Source of the DNA: Xiphydria camelus
Taxonomy: Eukaryota > Arthropoda > Insecta > Hymenoptera > Xiphydriidae
Direction of reading: 5' to 3'
Assembly: GCA_963678675.1 (NCBI GenBank)
Contig: OY783192.1
Coordinates: 18,661,215 to 18,725,214, forward strand
Length of the DNA: 64,000 nt
A program made the translations under genes and the position numbers. The notes beneath the pieces were generated by a model, which saw nothing but the letters and a program-made list of their open reading frames with translations, was not told where the DNA came from and did no database searches. Below, piece by piece: positions 43,179 to 55,052 of the stretch; the stretch's first letter is position 1; each line of letters starts with the position of its first letter.

Positions 43179-44838
43179 CAGTGGCGAAAAAAAGTATTCA
43201 TACACCATGGTGAGGTACCGTTCAACTACGATCCACTTGCAAATAGTTTATATAAATTAATATCTATTGGCATCAAAATATAGCTTGTAATTTCAGCTTT
43301 CAAATGATATATATTTTATTGAAGAAAAAATGTATACTACAAAATATAAGACATTTCTTTTGGCAAGTGTTAAAGGAAGCAGGGAAAAAAGTATTCATAC
43401 ACTCGATACTCTCAAGAACATACACATAAACGAGCAAAGCTAATACTTGGTAAGGTATCTTTTGAAGTTAATAATAGCTGCTAATCATCTTGGCATCGAA
43501 GCTGTTAACGCGTTGGCTAAATTTAAGTCAATTTTGTTCCATTCTTGTATCAGCGACGTTTTCGAATCATTTTTGTTTAATATGGAATGCTTTCGAATAC
43601 GTCAATCAAATTTTTTCTACACATTCTCTATGGGGTTGATATTTGAAGACTCTAGATGTGTATCTAACATATGTGGTGTACTATAAAGTAACCATTCGCG
43701 AATTGTACCTACTCTATGTTTTGGGTTACTGTCTCATTGAACATAATAATGACCCTCGATGTGTAATTTTTTAGTACTGACTTTTAAATTTTCCTTTAAA
43801 ATATCCAAGTACGTGTACTTATCCATAATTTGATCTATAAAGACTAAATTACCCACTCCATTTGCTCCCGTTCACCCCCGTACTAACACGCTTCCTCCGC
43901 CGTATTTAAGAGTAGGTCGAAGATTTTTTTTACTTAATGCTATTCCTTGTCTTCTCCACACTCACTTTTGCTTTTCGGAATTGCAAACGTTAAATCTGCA
44001 CTCATCAGACAAAAATAACCGTTGTCCAAAAGTCCATTGACGCGTTAACATACTCCTTTGCAAATTGAATCCTTTCTTCTATGTTTACTTTACCAACATA
44101 AGGTTTTTGCCTAGGTACTCATGTTACAAACCCGGCTTTTCTTAATGTATTCCTATTGTTTTTTGCGTAACCCACTTCTCACTTTGTCCTTGTAACGCTG
44201 CAGCTATATTAGTTGAACTCTTGGACGGATTTATTATTATTTGTCTTAAAATGAAACGATCGTCTTGATTGTCTAGTCTAGGAAACTCGATAAATACAAC
44301 AGATACAATCCGCGAATGGTTAATTTATAATACATTTAACTCTCTACATATTACATACATCTCTAGAATCTCTAGATATCAACCCCATAGAGAATGTGTA
44401 GGAAAAATTTCATTAGCGTATTCGAAAGTATTCTATATTAAACAAAATTGATCGAAAACGTCGCTGATACAAGAATGGAACAAAATTGACTCAAATCTGG
44501 CCAACACGTTAACAGCTTCAATGCCAAGACGATTAGCAGCTATTATTAACTTCAAAAGATACCTTACCAAGCATTGGCTTTGCTATTTTATGTGTATGTT
44601 CTCGAAAGTACCAAGTGTATGAATACTTTTTTCCCCGCCTCATTTGACACTTGCCAAAAGAAATGTCTTATATTTTGTAGAATACATTTTTTCTTCAGTA
44701 GAATATATATCATTTGAAAGCTGAAACTACAAGCTATATTTTGATTCCAATAGATATTAATTTATTGTAACTCTTTGCAAGTGGATCGTAGTTGAACGGT
44801 ACCTCACCATCGTGTATGAATACTTTTTTCCGCCACTG
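43179..44838 (-). mobile_element. Tc1-type transposon with long inverted repeats
   Basis: Ends CAGTGGCGAAAAAAAGTATT and complement with TA on both sides (43177-43178, 44839-44840). The arms run for over 500 bp. A second aaaaaagtattcatacac copy about 200 bp inside the left end gives the IR/DR layout of Tc1-like elements. Arms even include the end of the transposase: the stretch encoding LIQEWNKID and LTASMPRRLAAIINFKRYLT occurs on the minus strand at 43440-43560 and on the plus strand at 44460-44585. Confidence 0.85.
43440..44240 (-). pseudogene. Tc1 transposase, decayed
   Basis: Minus-strand frames contain WTFGQRLFLSDECRFN (first Asp, about 43985-44035), a GGGSVLVRG segment (about 43880-43905), HIEGHYYVQ and SNPKHRVGTIREWLL (second catalytic region, about 43685-43740), and NINPIENVWKKF (Glu, about 43620-43655). 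Several stops and shifts. Tc1 transposases cut at TA; this one is dead. Confidence 0.75.
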
Positions 44839-44942
44839 TACGTACCTCGAATATAAAGAACAATCATTTTGGACCATACTTGTGGTCCAGGACCATAGTT
44901 GCAGGAAATTACGGTACGCTTTCTCTTTTCTTTCTTTTCAGA

Positions 44943-45183
44943 AGACAGACTGGGCTAGCTCTGAGCTGGGTCCAATATGCGCCACTCCGTTTCACATCAT
45001 GTCTTACAAAGTAACGCACGCGTGCTTTGCACGTGTGCCGTGCGTGGGCTGGGCTCAATTTGCGGCGGGCCTTACTACCAGCATCATCCTATATATCAAC
45101 AATCTGAAACAGTGTTTGATAACCAGGATGAGTATGTTGATGCAGCTCCAGTCAAAGAAATCCCAGAGTCCCGAAATAAATGA
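44943..45183 (+). pseudogene. Possible upstream exon of a DUF4806-like gene
   Basis: After cttttcag a plus-strand frame runs to HHPIYQQSETVFDNQDEYVD and AAPVKEIPESRNK before TAA at 45181. The acidic, low-complexity linker is of the type that precedes the coiled coil in DUF4806 proteins. Exon borders are uncertain, and the 45184-45659 stretch between it and the next exon has no gene. Confidence 0.3.
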
Positions 45184-45659
45184 TAGGTATCATTCATGCT
45201 GCAGTATGTTTACATTGTCAAAATACCATACATATATGGAAATATTTTTTCCTCACTCATGCCCATTTCGAGGCCTTTTCCAGCCTATTTTTAGACCGCA
45301 AGATGGCGTTTTTCCCACGTGACATCGACCGGGAGTCCGCAGGCTGTGAAAAGATTGGTTAGTCCGAAGTGGGTCTTTTTTCCAAACTGATAAACGCAAC
45401 GTGAAATGAGCCGTGTATACGTCTGTTTGTTTTGTTTTGAGAAATGGGCATTCGTTAGAAAAAATAGTATATTTTATTCGGCTGAAATCCTCGGATTTTT
45501 AAGACTGTGTTTCGGCGAACCTCGTCCCCTCACCATGCCTCGTGTTACGACCTAATTGAACACGTCTGAAAAAATCTCGGATTTCCGCCTAATGACATAA
45601 AGTACTATTCTTTCATCCTCTGTTTCTAATTCTTTTCATGTTTATTGTACCTTTCACAG

Positions 45660-45877
45660 CCAAGTTCTGCAGACGCACTGATGAAGCATTTCGAGAACTG
45701 GATAGAAAGCTGAATAATCTTACTCATCTCTTACATACCTCGAAAGCAGGACCATCACATCAAATAGGTGAAGAGCCTAAGACTTTCCTGATGCCTGACT
45801 TCCCTTTTGCATCAGTACGGGAAATTACATCATTCGAGGACCTGTTAAAAACTGACATAGAGGCTCGTAAACAGTTT
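45660..45877 (+). CDS. DUF4806-like gene, exon (coiled coil and domain start)
   Basis: From ttcacag: KFCRRTDEAFRELDRKLNNL, THLLHTSKAGPSH, then FPFASVREITSFEDLLKTD and EARKQF, ending in phase 0 at a gtacgt donor (45878). The F-P-x-x-S/T-x-E-x-x-x-x-F-E-x-x-L pattern is the start of DUF4806. The next exon at 47108 continues in phase. DUF4806 proteins are of unknown function and are often carried by insect DNA transposons. No transposase is seen next to this copy. Confidence 0.55.
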
Positions 45878-45915
45878 GTACGTAGAAAGTATTAAATCGA
45901 AAGTTATTTTTAAGT

Positions 45916-47000
45916 TGTGACGTGGAGAATCGCTCCGCGTCACAAGAAGTAGGTAGGCGGCTCTTTCGCGGTCAGACGTGCGAATCGACCGCCGAAAGGG
46001 CACGGCGTTAGGGTGGACGTAAGGTCGCGGCGCCGAGACGGAAGAGGCGTCCGTACGTGCATGCGTCGAATGCACGAGCCGCCGGCTAACGGTTTGTCGT
46101 CGATCCGCGTCGAAGGATCGAACGACAACACGGACGGTATCGAGGCGTCGACGTCACCGTTTCTTTTCGCGAAAAGAAAGACCGTCAAGGAGTCGGAGCG
46201 GGGAGGAAGTCTGATTTCGTCTGCGTTCGATAACGCACGTTCGTTAAGAATTTCCATGAGAGAAAGCGAGCGAGACCCGAAAACGAATCGAGAATCGCAT
46301 AGTGTCGTGCGATCCGCCACCGCAACTCCGAGAAGAGCGAGACGAGGAGGAGGTACGACGAGCTCCATCGGGGATATCTCCTACGCGAGCGAGATCGAGT
46401 CATCCCCGGAGGCTGAGGCCGGAGCCGAGAGGGTCACCGGATCGGCAGCCCGGAAGCCGAGGAGCCGGGACGCGCCCAGCCGAGGACGATCACTGCAGCC
46501 CCGGTACGCTCCCCCTTTCATATGACCGTTCTCCGACTCACCTCCGCGCCGTTATCGTTTTGTTAGCTCCTCCGCGCGAGCGTTTCGTCTCGTCGGCGAA
46601 TCGAGCGATGTCCGCGGCGTTGTGCGGCAGCGTTTCGGTGTTTCGTTTGTTTAACGCTCGCGAGCGTCGTTCGGGGACCATCGTTGAGATCCCCGTCAAA
46701 TAAACGTTGTTCTCTCTGGACGTAGTCGAGGTTCTTTTTCGCAAACCCGTCCGCGAATCTATCCTCCCGGGTCCCAGCCCACGCACCTCGAACCGCCCCT
46801 CTACCATCTGCTAGAAGTAGCCGAGCCCGACGGAGATCGGACCGTTTCCGATCCCCCGGTTCTCGTCCGTTTTCAGGGACCGCGTTCGTTTCCCTGAGTG
46901 GCGGGATCGTGACCCGCCTGGCGCCCATCGTTCCGTCGTTGTGCGGGCGGCAGCGTAGCCGCTTGATCGTGGCGTAGCGGAAGGCACCGAGGGCCCTCAC
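45916..47000. other. GC- and CpG-rich 1.1-kb insert in the intron (possible solo LTR)
   Basis: Composition changes sharply from AT-rich to GC/CpG-rich at about 45916 and back at about 47005. It starts tgtgacgtgg and ends near ctacgtca, so the ends are imperfect inverted TGACGT. An aataaa at 46699-46704 followed by a gttgttctctctg run would fit the R/U5 region of an LTR on the plus strand. Flanks taagt/taaag are a weak 5-bp duplication. No reverse transcriptase is present. Long open frames here (46013-46525 and others on both strands) follow from the GC content. Confidence 0.35.
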
Positions 47001-47107
47001 CGAAACGCTACGTCATAAAGTCGTACTCATAATGGCGAAAGTAAAGTTTACGCTCTCCCGTTTTACATACTTTACTTAATTTACAATCAATTATCGTACA
47101 TTATTAG

Positions 47108-47256
47108 GCCAGAGTAGTTGCAGATATTGGTGGCAAAACTGTAGTGAAATTCACTAAGAATGTTATGGCGATTTGGATTTCCCTCGACGTGGCTAAGCAG
47201 TATTCTGGGACAGACCAAAAGAATACTTTGGCATCAACTCATGGATGTGTGATATA
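47108..47256 (+). CDS. DUF4806-like gene, next exon
   Basis: After ttattag: ARVVADIGGKTVVKFTKNVM, then AIWISLDVAKQYSGTDQKNT and a TAA at about 47254. The L/IGG-x-(T/S)-V...K-x-(V/I)-M...LA-x-x-(Y/F)S pattern is the core of DUF4806. It joins 45877 in phase 0. The normal C-terminal helix (compare 36798-36904) is absent, so the gene is truncated. Confidence 0.55.
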
Positions 47257-48204
47257 ATAGGTACCTATTTTCAACAATATAACATTGTATAATATAAAAA
47301 TAGGGCTATAATTCTATATATACCAGATTCTGTTGCAAGGAGAATTTTTAAAACTAGGTTTTAAATCGATGTGCTACTAATTAAATGTTCCAGATAATAT
47401 TTTATTTAGAACGTATCCAATGAATGATCTTAAATTTAATTTATTATGTTTACTGCTCAAATGAATTTAATTTAAAAATTGAGGCAGAAAATGTCCAAGT
47501 GTCAGAATTCATAACCCTGGGTGTAGAATTTCTGAACAAGACAATCGTTTAGTTTACCTTCTCTGTGTCACGCTATTCGAACTCATCAGCATACATCCAG
47601 ATTAATGCACAAAACGCGTAGTCGAACGCGAACTTAAAGCCACTCAAGTCTCATTTATAAGAGTCATGTTCTTTATTCAAATCGGTCAAATGAACAAAGC
47701 ACGTGGTTGAACGCAAGTTTTAAACACAAACACAGTGGATCGCCCTATGCTTATTTATTTCAATTCACTAATATTTTAGGTACCAATTAGCTATGTTTGA
47801 CGTCTATATCCGTCATGCAGAAATGGTAGCATTTTAGATACTATTTATATATTTTAGTAAGAAAATTGTTCGTTTTATAAAATAACGCCGATGTTTTAAT
47901 ATTGAAAATGTTATGTATGTATGGGAGAAGGTTTCTAGGTTTTCGACGAGCCAGCGTCACGAAATTTTAAGACAGTCTCGTGCGTACCCCACTCTAGCGC
48001 TCTCGGCCGTGCCCCACTAGAGCACTCTCGACCGTGCGTACTAGGCCGGTCCTAGACAATGCGTGCATTCAGCAAATGTGGGAGCGGAGGTGAATGAGCC
48101 CGAAGTTTACCGATAAGGCCGCGGACAGTGGGCGAATGCCGAATGTTTGGCGCAGTAGAGGTCCCACACACTACGCGAAGGATCACGATTAGCGAATATT
48201 TATC
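47257..48204. other. Stretch with no gene seen
   Basis: AT-rich to 47930, then mixed. Two similar blocks (cgcgtagtcgaacgcgaacttaaa at 47612 and cacgtggttgaacgcaagttttaaa at 47700) suggest a degraded local duplication. At 47985-48035 a gtgcrtac/ctctagcgctctcg block is repeated. Confidence 0.35.
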
Positions 48205-48208
48205 GAAT

Positions 48209-48212
48209 GCGC

Positions 48213-48253
<41 letters not shown>
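48209..48253. repeat. (CT)n microsatellite before LINE copy 1
   Basis: Pure CT run. It marks the 5' border of the LINE that follows; similar runs stand at 52685-52710 and 59141-59154. Confidence 0.9.
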
Positions 48254-48256
<3 letters not shown>

Positions 48257-48551
48257 TCTAGTACGTACTAGTTTTCTCTCTTGCTTGTGTCCGTTTTTTC
48301 TGCTCTTGTAGGCCCACGGGCACTTTTGTCGCAGTTCCATTGCATGCGCCTTATAGCAAATTGTATCCTGTCTGAGTTGATTTGGCTTGGGAGGCGGTGT
48401 GTGATTTCTGGTTTGGTTTTTCCCATCGATCGACATTGGATTGAGGTTAGCTCTTGGAACGCTTCTACTGCCACTTTGGAACGCCTCTACCGTTAGTTTT
48501 TGAAACGCCACGGTGGCCCACGACAGTCGCGATACTACGTATCCCTGAACT

Positions 48552-49554
48552 ATGGATGATAAATCCGATAAAGCTTCGACTAGATCCTCGAGCAGGAACA
48601 AGGCGGTACCTAGTGAACCTATAGGACCACAACCAAAGCAAACAGAGAGTATCCCTAACTCTACAATTTTCGATGTCGTCAATAGGCTTGAGGGCATTGC
48701 AAGTGCTAGGCTGCCCTCAATTGATGGTAAACTGGACGCTGTCTGTGGGGAAATCAACTCGCTGAAGGCTGAGACCGCTGATCTGCGGCAAGAGAACGCT
48801 GATATCAGGCAGGAAGTAAGGAAATTTGAGGCTCGTTTCGATGTCCATTCAATTCCGAGTTCTAACTCTGGATCTGCTGAACCCTCAGCAAGTTTGCCTT
48901 CCTTTGATCTACTAACAGCTGCCGCTAATGCCAGCACGATGCACACCCATCGTGTCTTATCGAAACAAATGGCCAAAACTGAGCTCGTTATAACTGGAGC
49001 CCCCACAAACGGACTGTCAAATGAGTCAATTCACACGCTTCTCAGAGGGATCCTCAGCCTGCTCAAACTTGAGCTGGCTGTAGATGATATCTGCTCCATA
49101 AGGCTCCTTGTAAGCCGCAATCAGCTGACTCCACCATCACCAATACTAACTCTGGATCTGACACGCAATCAAAAATACCGTTTGCATTCATCTGTAAAAA
49201 TGCTGGAATAGTGAGCAAAATCATCTCGGCCAAGCGTAAGCATGGCATCTTAAAATATTCGCAACTAAAAGACTTTCTTGTTAATCAATGCGATTTGCCC
49301 CCCCCTCTCTCTCTCTCTCTCTCTCTGTACTGACTGGCGACTCAACCATCAACATAAATGAGATGCTTCCTGGGCACATTTATCGGCTACTAAACCAGGC
49401 AAAATCTACACTCAGGCAGGCTGAGTTCAGATATGTCTGGAGCTCTGCGGGGTCAATTATGGCCAAGAAAGCGAATGGTGGTCTAATACACACCATCATG
49501 TCCCCTGATGACATACAGAAGCTTGTCAGCCTCTATGGACAGTATACAAATTAA
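48552..49554 (+). pseudogene. LINE copy 1 ORF1
   Basis: Starts at ATG 48552 (MDDKSDKASTRSSSRNKAVP) with a serine-rich head, a coiled-coil-like stretch (ETADLRQENADIRQEVRKFE, about 48770-48830), TELVITGAPTNG and an ILSLLKLELAVDDICSIRLL block. The frame is lost near 49180 and resumes; a (CT)9 run at 49307-49325 sits in the gene. The C-terminal piece (LLNQAKSTLRQAEFRYVW, GSIMAKK) resembles the FP-like domain found in insect LINE ORF1 proteins. These bind the element RNA. It ends at about 49552. Confidence 0.6.
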
Positions 49555-49614
49555 CAATCAAGCTCAGGACTGAGCAAACAATCTAGTACCACCCTACACC
49601 GAGGCAAAGTAAGT

Positions 49615-50400
49615 AGATTACGGGCATGCTGCTTAAACACAAATTCGCTTCGTTCACATCTTGATGCTTTAAAGTCGCATCTTCCGACCAGCCCGGATTA
49701 TCACATCATCGCTGTAACTGAAACCTGGATGTCCAGCTCCATTCCGTCAGTCACTGTAGCTATCCCTGGTTATATATTCCACCGAAACGATCGGAATACT
49801 AAAGGTGGCGGGGTTGGCCTTTACGTACACGAATCCCTATCAACCAAAATAATCTTAATATCCGACTCCACCTGGTCAAGCAAGCCTGGAATCCCTGAAT
49901 TCATCATGTGTGAGATCATTGAGTCACAATCTCCACCAATCTTTGCTGCCGTAGTCTACAGACCGCCTCATGCACACTTCACTGCCCCTCGCGACCTTGG
50001 ATTAGAGCTTGTGGGAGCAATGGAGGGCTACAGCCACAAGCTAATACTAGGTGATTTCAATGCCGATCAACTTTCGGATAATGCCGATGCCCAATATATC
50101 AGGTCTCTCTTGAAGGACAACTCACTCTGTCTGGTTAACCATGGCTTCACTCACGTCACAGAAAAATCGTCAACTTGGCTTGACCTGTGTATAACTGATG
50201 ATTCGGATGTTGTTCTGGGCTATATCAAATCTCACACTCCGCTTGGCGATGGCCATCACCTAATTTTCGTCGAAATCGCCATACATGGGATTCAACCTGA
50301 AGCCAAGTACATTCACACCAGAAAACTTAATAACACCTCTGTAGCCGATGAAACGCTAGCTGCTATTGACTGGAAAATTCTAGTGGATGATGCACACTAA
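49615..50400 (+). pseudogene. LINE copy 1 endonuclease
   Basis: Frame with LNTNSLRSHLDAL, IIAVTETWMSSS (about 49702-49740), KGGGVGLYVHESL, AAVVYRPPHAHF, KLILGDFNADQL (about 50038-50073), STWLDLCITDDS and SHTPLGDGHHLIF (about 50228-50266): the motifs of an APE-type endonuclease that nicks the target. It stops at 50398-50400, after which the linker region is in other frames. Confidence 0.8.
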
Positions 50401-50780
50401 ACGGACATTGCTCTGGACAATTTCTATGATACATTTTTTACTGCTGTTGACCAAGTTGCGCCAATCGTTCGCATTAGGGTCAATGATATCAAACATGCTC
50501 CGTAGCTAACCAACGACCTGAGAAGCAGTGAGAAATCTATGCGCAACATATACCGGCGCTGGAGACGGAACCGTTATAAATGTGACCTACTCGAATACAG
50601 GCGTCAACGTGACTTATGGCGCAGTCAACTTGAGAATGCGAGAACCTCGTACTACAAAACACGACTCCAAGGCCTCTCACAAGCTGCAACATGGAATGAA
50701 TTGCGCAATCTCTGACTCATCAGACCTCGGAGCTCACCTCTGCTTGCTGTCTCACCAGAAGCAATAAACCTGCACTCTTT

Positions 50781-52109
50781 GTGAGCATCTCCAGGACCGG
50801 CCAAGCACCCATAACTGGAATGGTGGAGCCTGGTCGGCCAAAACTCGAGTTCTCACCCATCAGCATGTATGACGTTACCAAAACCTTAAAGCTAATCCGC
50901 TCAAACGCCCAAGGGGTTGATGGGATCAACTTGAAACTTGTAAATGGTGTTTTCAACGATATCAGGGCCTTCTGTGTAGAGTTCTTCAACCGATCAATCC
51001 GAGATTGCAACTTCCCTGTTGCCTGGAAAAAATCTATCATTATGCCAATCAACAAAATTCTATAACCACACACAGCCAATGACTACAGGTCCATCGCTCT
51101 CCTGCCTTTAATGAGTAAAATCTTTGAAAAAATTATCTCGGATCAAATCACTACCTACATCACTCGGCACTCTCTCCTCGACTCATTTCAATGTGGCTTC
51201 CGCCAGGGGCACAGTACGCAAACAGCACTGGTTAAACTTTTCAATGATATCAAAAACAACAGCGATCGTAGACAAGTCACAGTGCTCGTTCTTTTCGATT
51301 TTACCAAGGCCTTCGATACTGTCTCCCACGACCTGCTCTTAATCAAACTACAGCGGCTTGGGCTCTCGGAGAGAACATTATTATGGATCAAGTTCTACCT
51401 CACAGGTAGAAAACAAGCCATCAAAACCTCAGATGCTTACCACCACCTGGGAGGATACCAACACCGGGGTACCCCAAGAGGATCCGTTTTGGGGCCTCTG
51501 CTTTTCTCGCTTTTTATTAATGACATTGGCTCTGTCATCAAAAGTGCTAAACGTCTACTTTATGCGGATGACTTGCAAATCTACCTGAGTTGTGCAACAA
51601 ATGAAATTGATTCTTGCATTGAGATATTGAATGAGGACATTGGCAACATCCAACACTGGGCTCGCGTCAACCTACTTCAGCTTAATCTCAGTAAGACCAA
51701 GGCCATAGTCGTGAGTAACAACCAATTCATTAACACCATTTATTCAAGACCACTTACTCCACTAGGTCATGGTGGGATACTGATTCCGCTTGTATCCAGT
51801 GCAATAAACCTTGGTGTCACTCTTGACTCCAAGCTTTCCTTTAAAGAGCAGGTGAGGCGCATCACGTCGAGTATCGACAGGGTTTACTACCAACTCCAGC
51901 AACTGAGACCGTATACTGACTTTCACCTTCGGAAATCCCTGGTCATGGCCCTGGCCTTGCCACACATTGACTACTGCGCTGCTGTCCTAAATGGAGCTGG
52001 AGCTGTGTTGAATTTAAAGCTGCAACGGCTTCTCAATAAAGGCATCCGCTATGTATATGAACTTCCTCGTGATGTTTCTATTAGCTCGTACAGGAAAGAG
52101 CTTGGCTAA
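50781..52109 (+). pseudogene. LINE copy 1 reverse transcriptase
   Basis: Frames carry SNAQGVDGINLKLV, FPVAWKKSIIMPINK, then after a short break MSKIFEKIISDQITTY, FQCGFRQGHSTQTALVKLFN, LFDFTKAFDTVSHDLL (first Asp, about 51292-51340), GTPRGSVLGPLLFSLFIND and the catalytic LLYADDLQIYL (about 51553-51590). The thumb region LVMALALPHIDYCAAVLNGAG follows. A frameshift near 51065 and a stop at 52107 break it; the C-terminal end continues to about 52408 in another frame. Confidence 0.85.
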
Positions 52110-52684
52110 GTGTCAGTAGCCGCAGAAAAGAGCAACTACATACTCTCACCCATAATGCTATCTACAAGAGGCAACCTGAGTACTTGGCTGATCTCCTCAA
52201 TGCCCTCGCCATAAGACCGACAAGCAGAGTCGCACACAGCTCAACCTTCGTTGTACCAGTCCATCGAACTGAAACGTTCAAATCAGCCTTCGCTGTAGCT
52301 GCCCCATCTGTGGAATTCTTTCCCCCAGGAGTTAGTGAAGACTACCAGCCTGCCCAGCTTCAAGTCCAAATCAAAGCAATGGCTAACCACCGAGGAGATG
52401 CGCACTAACTGATTCGGCCCCACCACTCGGAGTGACAGCAGAGAGAGCTCACATTTATACACTACTTGTATACTTTAGCTGCCTGGTCTGATCCTTACAT
52501 GCTCACTTTGCTTGTTAATTATTATTGCTTGTACCACTTCTCTCGCCTAGGACAGACCAACCTCGCTTAACTATTTACCTTACCAATTGTTTGTACAATC
52601 TACTTTCATGCTTGTTCGCTGTGTCCCCGGACACAATTTTTGTTCAACCCTGAGCAATAAACATTTTTATCAATCAGTCAATCA

Positions 52685-52685
52685 G

Positions 52686-52715
<30 letters not shown>
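52685..52715. repeat. (TC)n between LINE copies 1 and 2
   Basis: Follows the tcaatcagtcaatcag tail of copy 1 directly and leads into the 5' region of copy 2. Confidence 0.85.
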
Positions 52716-52716
<1 letters not shown>

Positions 52717-53137
52717 GGCCGCGTGAGTACAGCGTGGTGTGTCTCTGTGTCTCCGTACTTCTCTAACTTCTCTGCATTATTTCGCACATAGACGCTTTCT
52801 GCTACCTACTTCCACACGCTATTTCTCGCGGGCTTCTCTCTAGTGTGATTTTCTTTCCTGTGGAAGCCCGTAGCTAAGCGCCTAGCTGGTTTATCACTGG
52901 CGTCTCTGGCTTGGAGGTTAGACTATTTGCTATCTCTCTGAGTGACCGCGCATGCCCGCTTCTCCCCTGACTTTCTCCTCGACCTTCTGCCTTATCCACT
53001 CATGGAATTACCCAGTACCACCGCCTGGGTTACTCGCTTGGAACTAGTACTTTCTCCTCGACTTTCTCCCTATCTCTCACTCGTCTCGACTTCAAAGTTA
53101 CCATTCCCTAAAACGCTCTTACATTGTCATTTAAACT

Positions 53138-54232
53138 ATGGCGGACCGAACACGTAGACCTCTTCGTCTCAATTCTCCCACTAACCCTGGGTCCTCACTA
53201 TCTTCATCCGATTCGAGTCGTAATCGTACTAAGCCCAGCTATGAGTCTGAGGAGGCCTCGAAATTAGATAAAGCCAACGCGGTCAAGAAAGATACTCGCG
53301 AAACTCGGACCTCTGCTACTCATAATGCCATGATGGAGTGATTCGACGTACTCAGCAAAGGTCAAGACCGGATATTTAAGGTCCTGCAGGATCTTCCCGC
53401 TATGCGTACAGCCTTAGAGTCGGTTGTAACCGATGTGTCTGCCCTGAAGATAACCACTGAACAACTGGAAACCACGACAAATAAACTAACGCAAGAGGGT
53501 GCTGACTTTAGACAAGCCCTGGAAAGCTTTGAAGCGCGTTTGAACGCCATGGCGACTACAATGGCTTTAACCCCTGGACCATCTACTGTTAGCCCAACTC
53601 CTGAGCAACTCACTGCTGCCGCCAACTCCAACACGCTGTCAACCCAGCGCACTCTTGCCAGTCATTCAACCAATCAGGAGCTGGTGGTCTCAGGTATCCC
53701 TGCTAGCGCAGTCACACAAGAGACGGCCCCCCAACTTTTTCAAGCCATTCTGGGTTTACTCAAGATTCAAACCACTGAGGGCGACATCACGAGCACTAGA
53801 CTACTCTGCAAGCCTCAAATGCTCCAGGCAACCAACACACTAGACCAAGTGGAAGCTACTGTGCCGTCACGAATTTCATTCGCTGTTGTTTGCAAAGATA
53901 ATCTTCTAGTGAAAAGAATTATTACTCCTAAACACGGAAATTTGGAGCACTCAAACTTTCCCAACTTAACGAATATATGACTAGTCAAGGTGTCACCCTT
54001 AACTCATCTAAGCACTCCGTTAATTCTACAGTAAACCTCAACGAGATGATGCCTGGACACACTTATCGCTTACTTGCTGAAGCTAAGACCACTCTTAAGG
54101 TGGCTGGGTTTAAATATATATGGTGAACTTCTGGAGCAATACTAGCCAAAAAATCTGACGGAGGACTCATACACACGATTTCATCAAAGACGATTTGCCT
54201 AAATTAATCAGCCTTTACTCCTCTCAGCCCAT
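53138..54232 (+). pseudogene. LINE copy 2 ORF1
   Basis: ATG 53138 (MADRTRRPLRLNSPTNPGSS); stop TGA at 53339-53341; open again from about 53342. Coiled-coil-like TTNKLTQEGADFRQALESFE, then NQELVVSGIPASAVTQETAP and GLLKIQTTEGDITSTRLL. After a shift near 53930, NLNEMMPGHTYRLLAEAKTT and AKKSDGGLIHTI near 54035-54180 form the FP-like end. Parallels ORF1 of copy 1. Confidence 0.6.
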
Positions 54233-54289
54233 CTGACTTACTAAGCCTGTCCACGCATCACAGCATCATCCTAATGACAAAAACCAAGA

Positions 54290-55016
54290 CAGTTTTCGAG
54301 CCTGCTGCCTTAACGTCAACTCTCTCCGTACGCATCTCGATATACTGAAGTACCATCTCGACAACAACCCCCAGTACCAACTGATTGCTGTCACGGAAAC
54401 CTGGCTTGCTGGAAAAATCCCGTCCTCTACCGTGGCTCTCTCTGGGTTCAATCTCATACGCAATGATAGAAATGTTAATGGAGGTGGAGTCGGACTTTAC
54501 ATCCACGAGTCACTGTCGGTCAAGGTTATCTCCATGTCTGACGCGACGTGGACAGGCAAACCCGGTACTCCTGAGTATCTATGCTGTGAAGTCAGCGGAT
54601 CACATATGGTATCTGTGTTTGTAGCAGTTGTCTACCGTCCGCCCCATGCACCATTCACCTTCCCACGAGACCTTGGACTCATTATCGCCGATGCTATGGA
54701 GGGTTACAGCCACAAAATAATCCTTGGGGACTTCAATGCCGATCAGCTGTCCAACAACTTCGATACACAATATATCAGATCACTGCTGCGAGACAACTCC
54801 CTCACTCTGGTCAATCATGGTTTTACGCATGTCACTGAAACTTCCTCAACTTGGCTAGATCTTTGTCTTGTTGACGAATCCGATAAGGTCTTGTCATACG
54901 GAAAATCTGATGTGCCATTGGGAGCAGGTCATCATCTAATTCACGTTGCGATTGAGACTCATCGACTTCTTCCTGAGACTAAGTTCATCTCTACTCGTAA
55001 ACTAAACCACATTTAG
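54290..55016 (+). pseudogene. LINE copy 2 endonuclease
   Basis: Motifs LIAVTETWLAGKIP (about 54382), NGGGVGLYIHESL, VAVVYRPPHAPF, KIILGDFNADQLS (about 54714-54750), SSTWLDLCLVDES and SDVPLGAGHHLIHV. APE-type endonuclease domain of ORF2. TAG at 55014-55016 separates it from the RT frame at 55053. Confidence 0.8.
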
Positions 55017-55052
55017 GAGGCTGAAGAAGAACTTAATTCCATCGACTGGACA

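Larger units (their letters stand above)
43019..44914. mobile_element. TA-type foldback MITE holding a Tc1 element
   Basis: CCGTAATTTCC and a following ggtcctggaccacaagtatggtcc block at the left are mirrored to 44914, with TA on both sides (43017-43018, 44915-44916). A paralogous uninterrupted site, ttagaaatgTAcgctttctc, is at about 42453-42470. The terminal arms are about 55 bp. Confidence 0.85.
48255..52690 (+). mobile_element. LINE (CR1/Jockey-like group), copy 1
   Basis: ORF1, endonuclease and RT in order, ending with aataaacatttttatcaatcagtcaatcag. Tandem (tcaatca)-type 3' ends are usual in CR1-like LINEs. Several frameshifts make it inactive. It stands head-to-tail with copy 2. Confidence 0.75.

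Noticed and set aside
43447..43686. 79-codon plus-strand frame in the Tc1 arm
   Set aside because: The opposite strand encodes the end of a Tc1 transposase (NINPIENVWKKF); this is its shadow.
46013..46525. 170-codon open frame in the GC-rich island
   Set aside because: Long frames occur on both strands of this high-GC segment (also 45940-46368 and 46563-47000), none has a recognisable domain, and they overlap each other. Best explained by composition.
48200..49006. 268-codon minus-strand frame ending in RERERERE
   Set aside because: It is the reverse of LINE ORF1 and the (CT)n run; the plus-strand product has homology to ORF1 of the second LINE copy.
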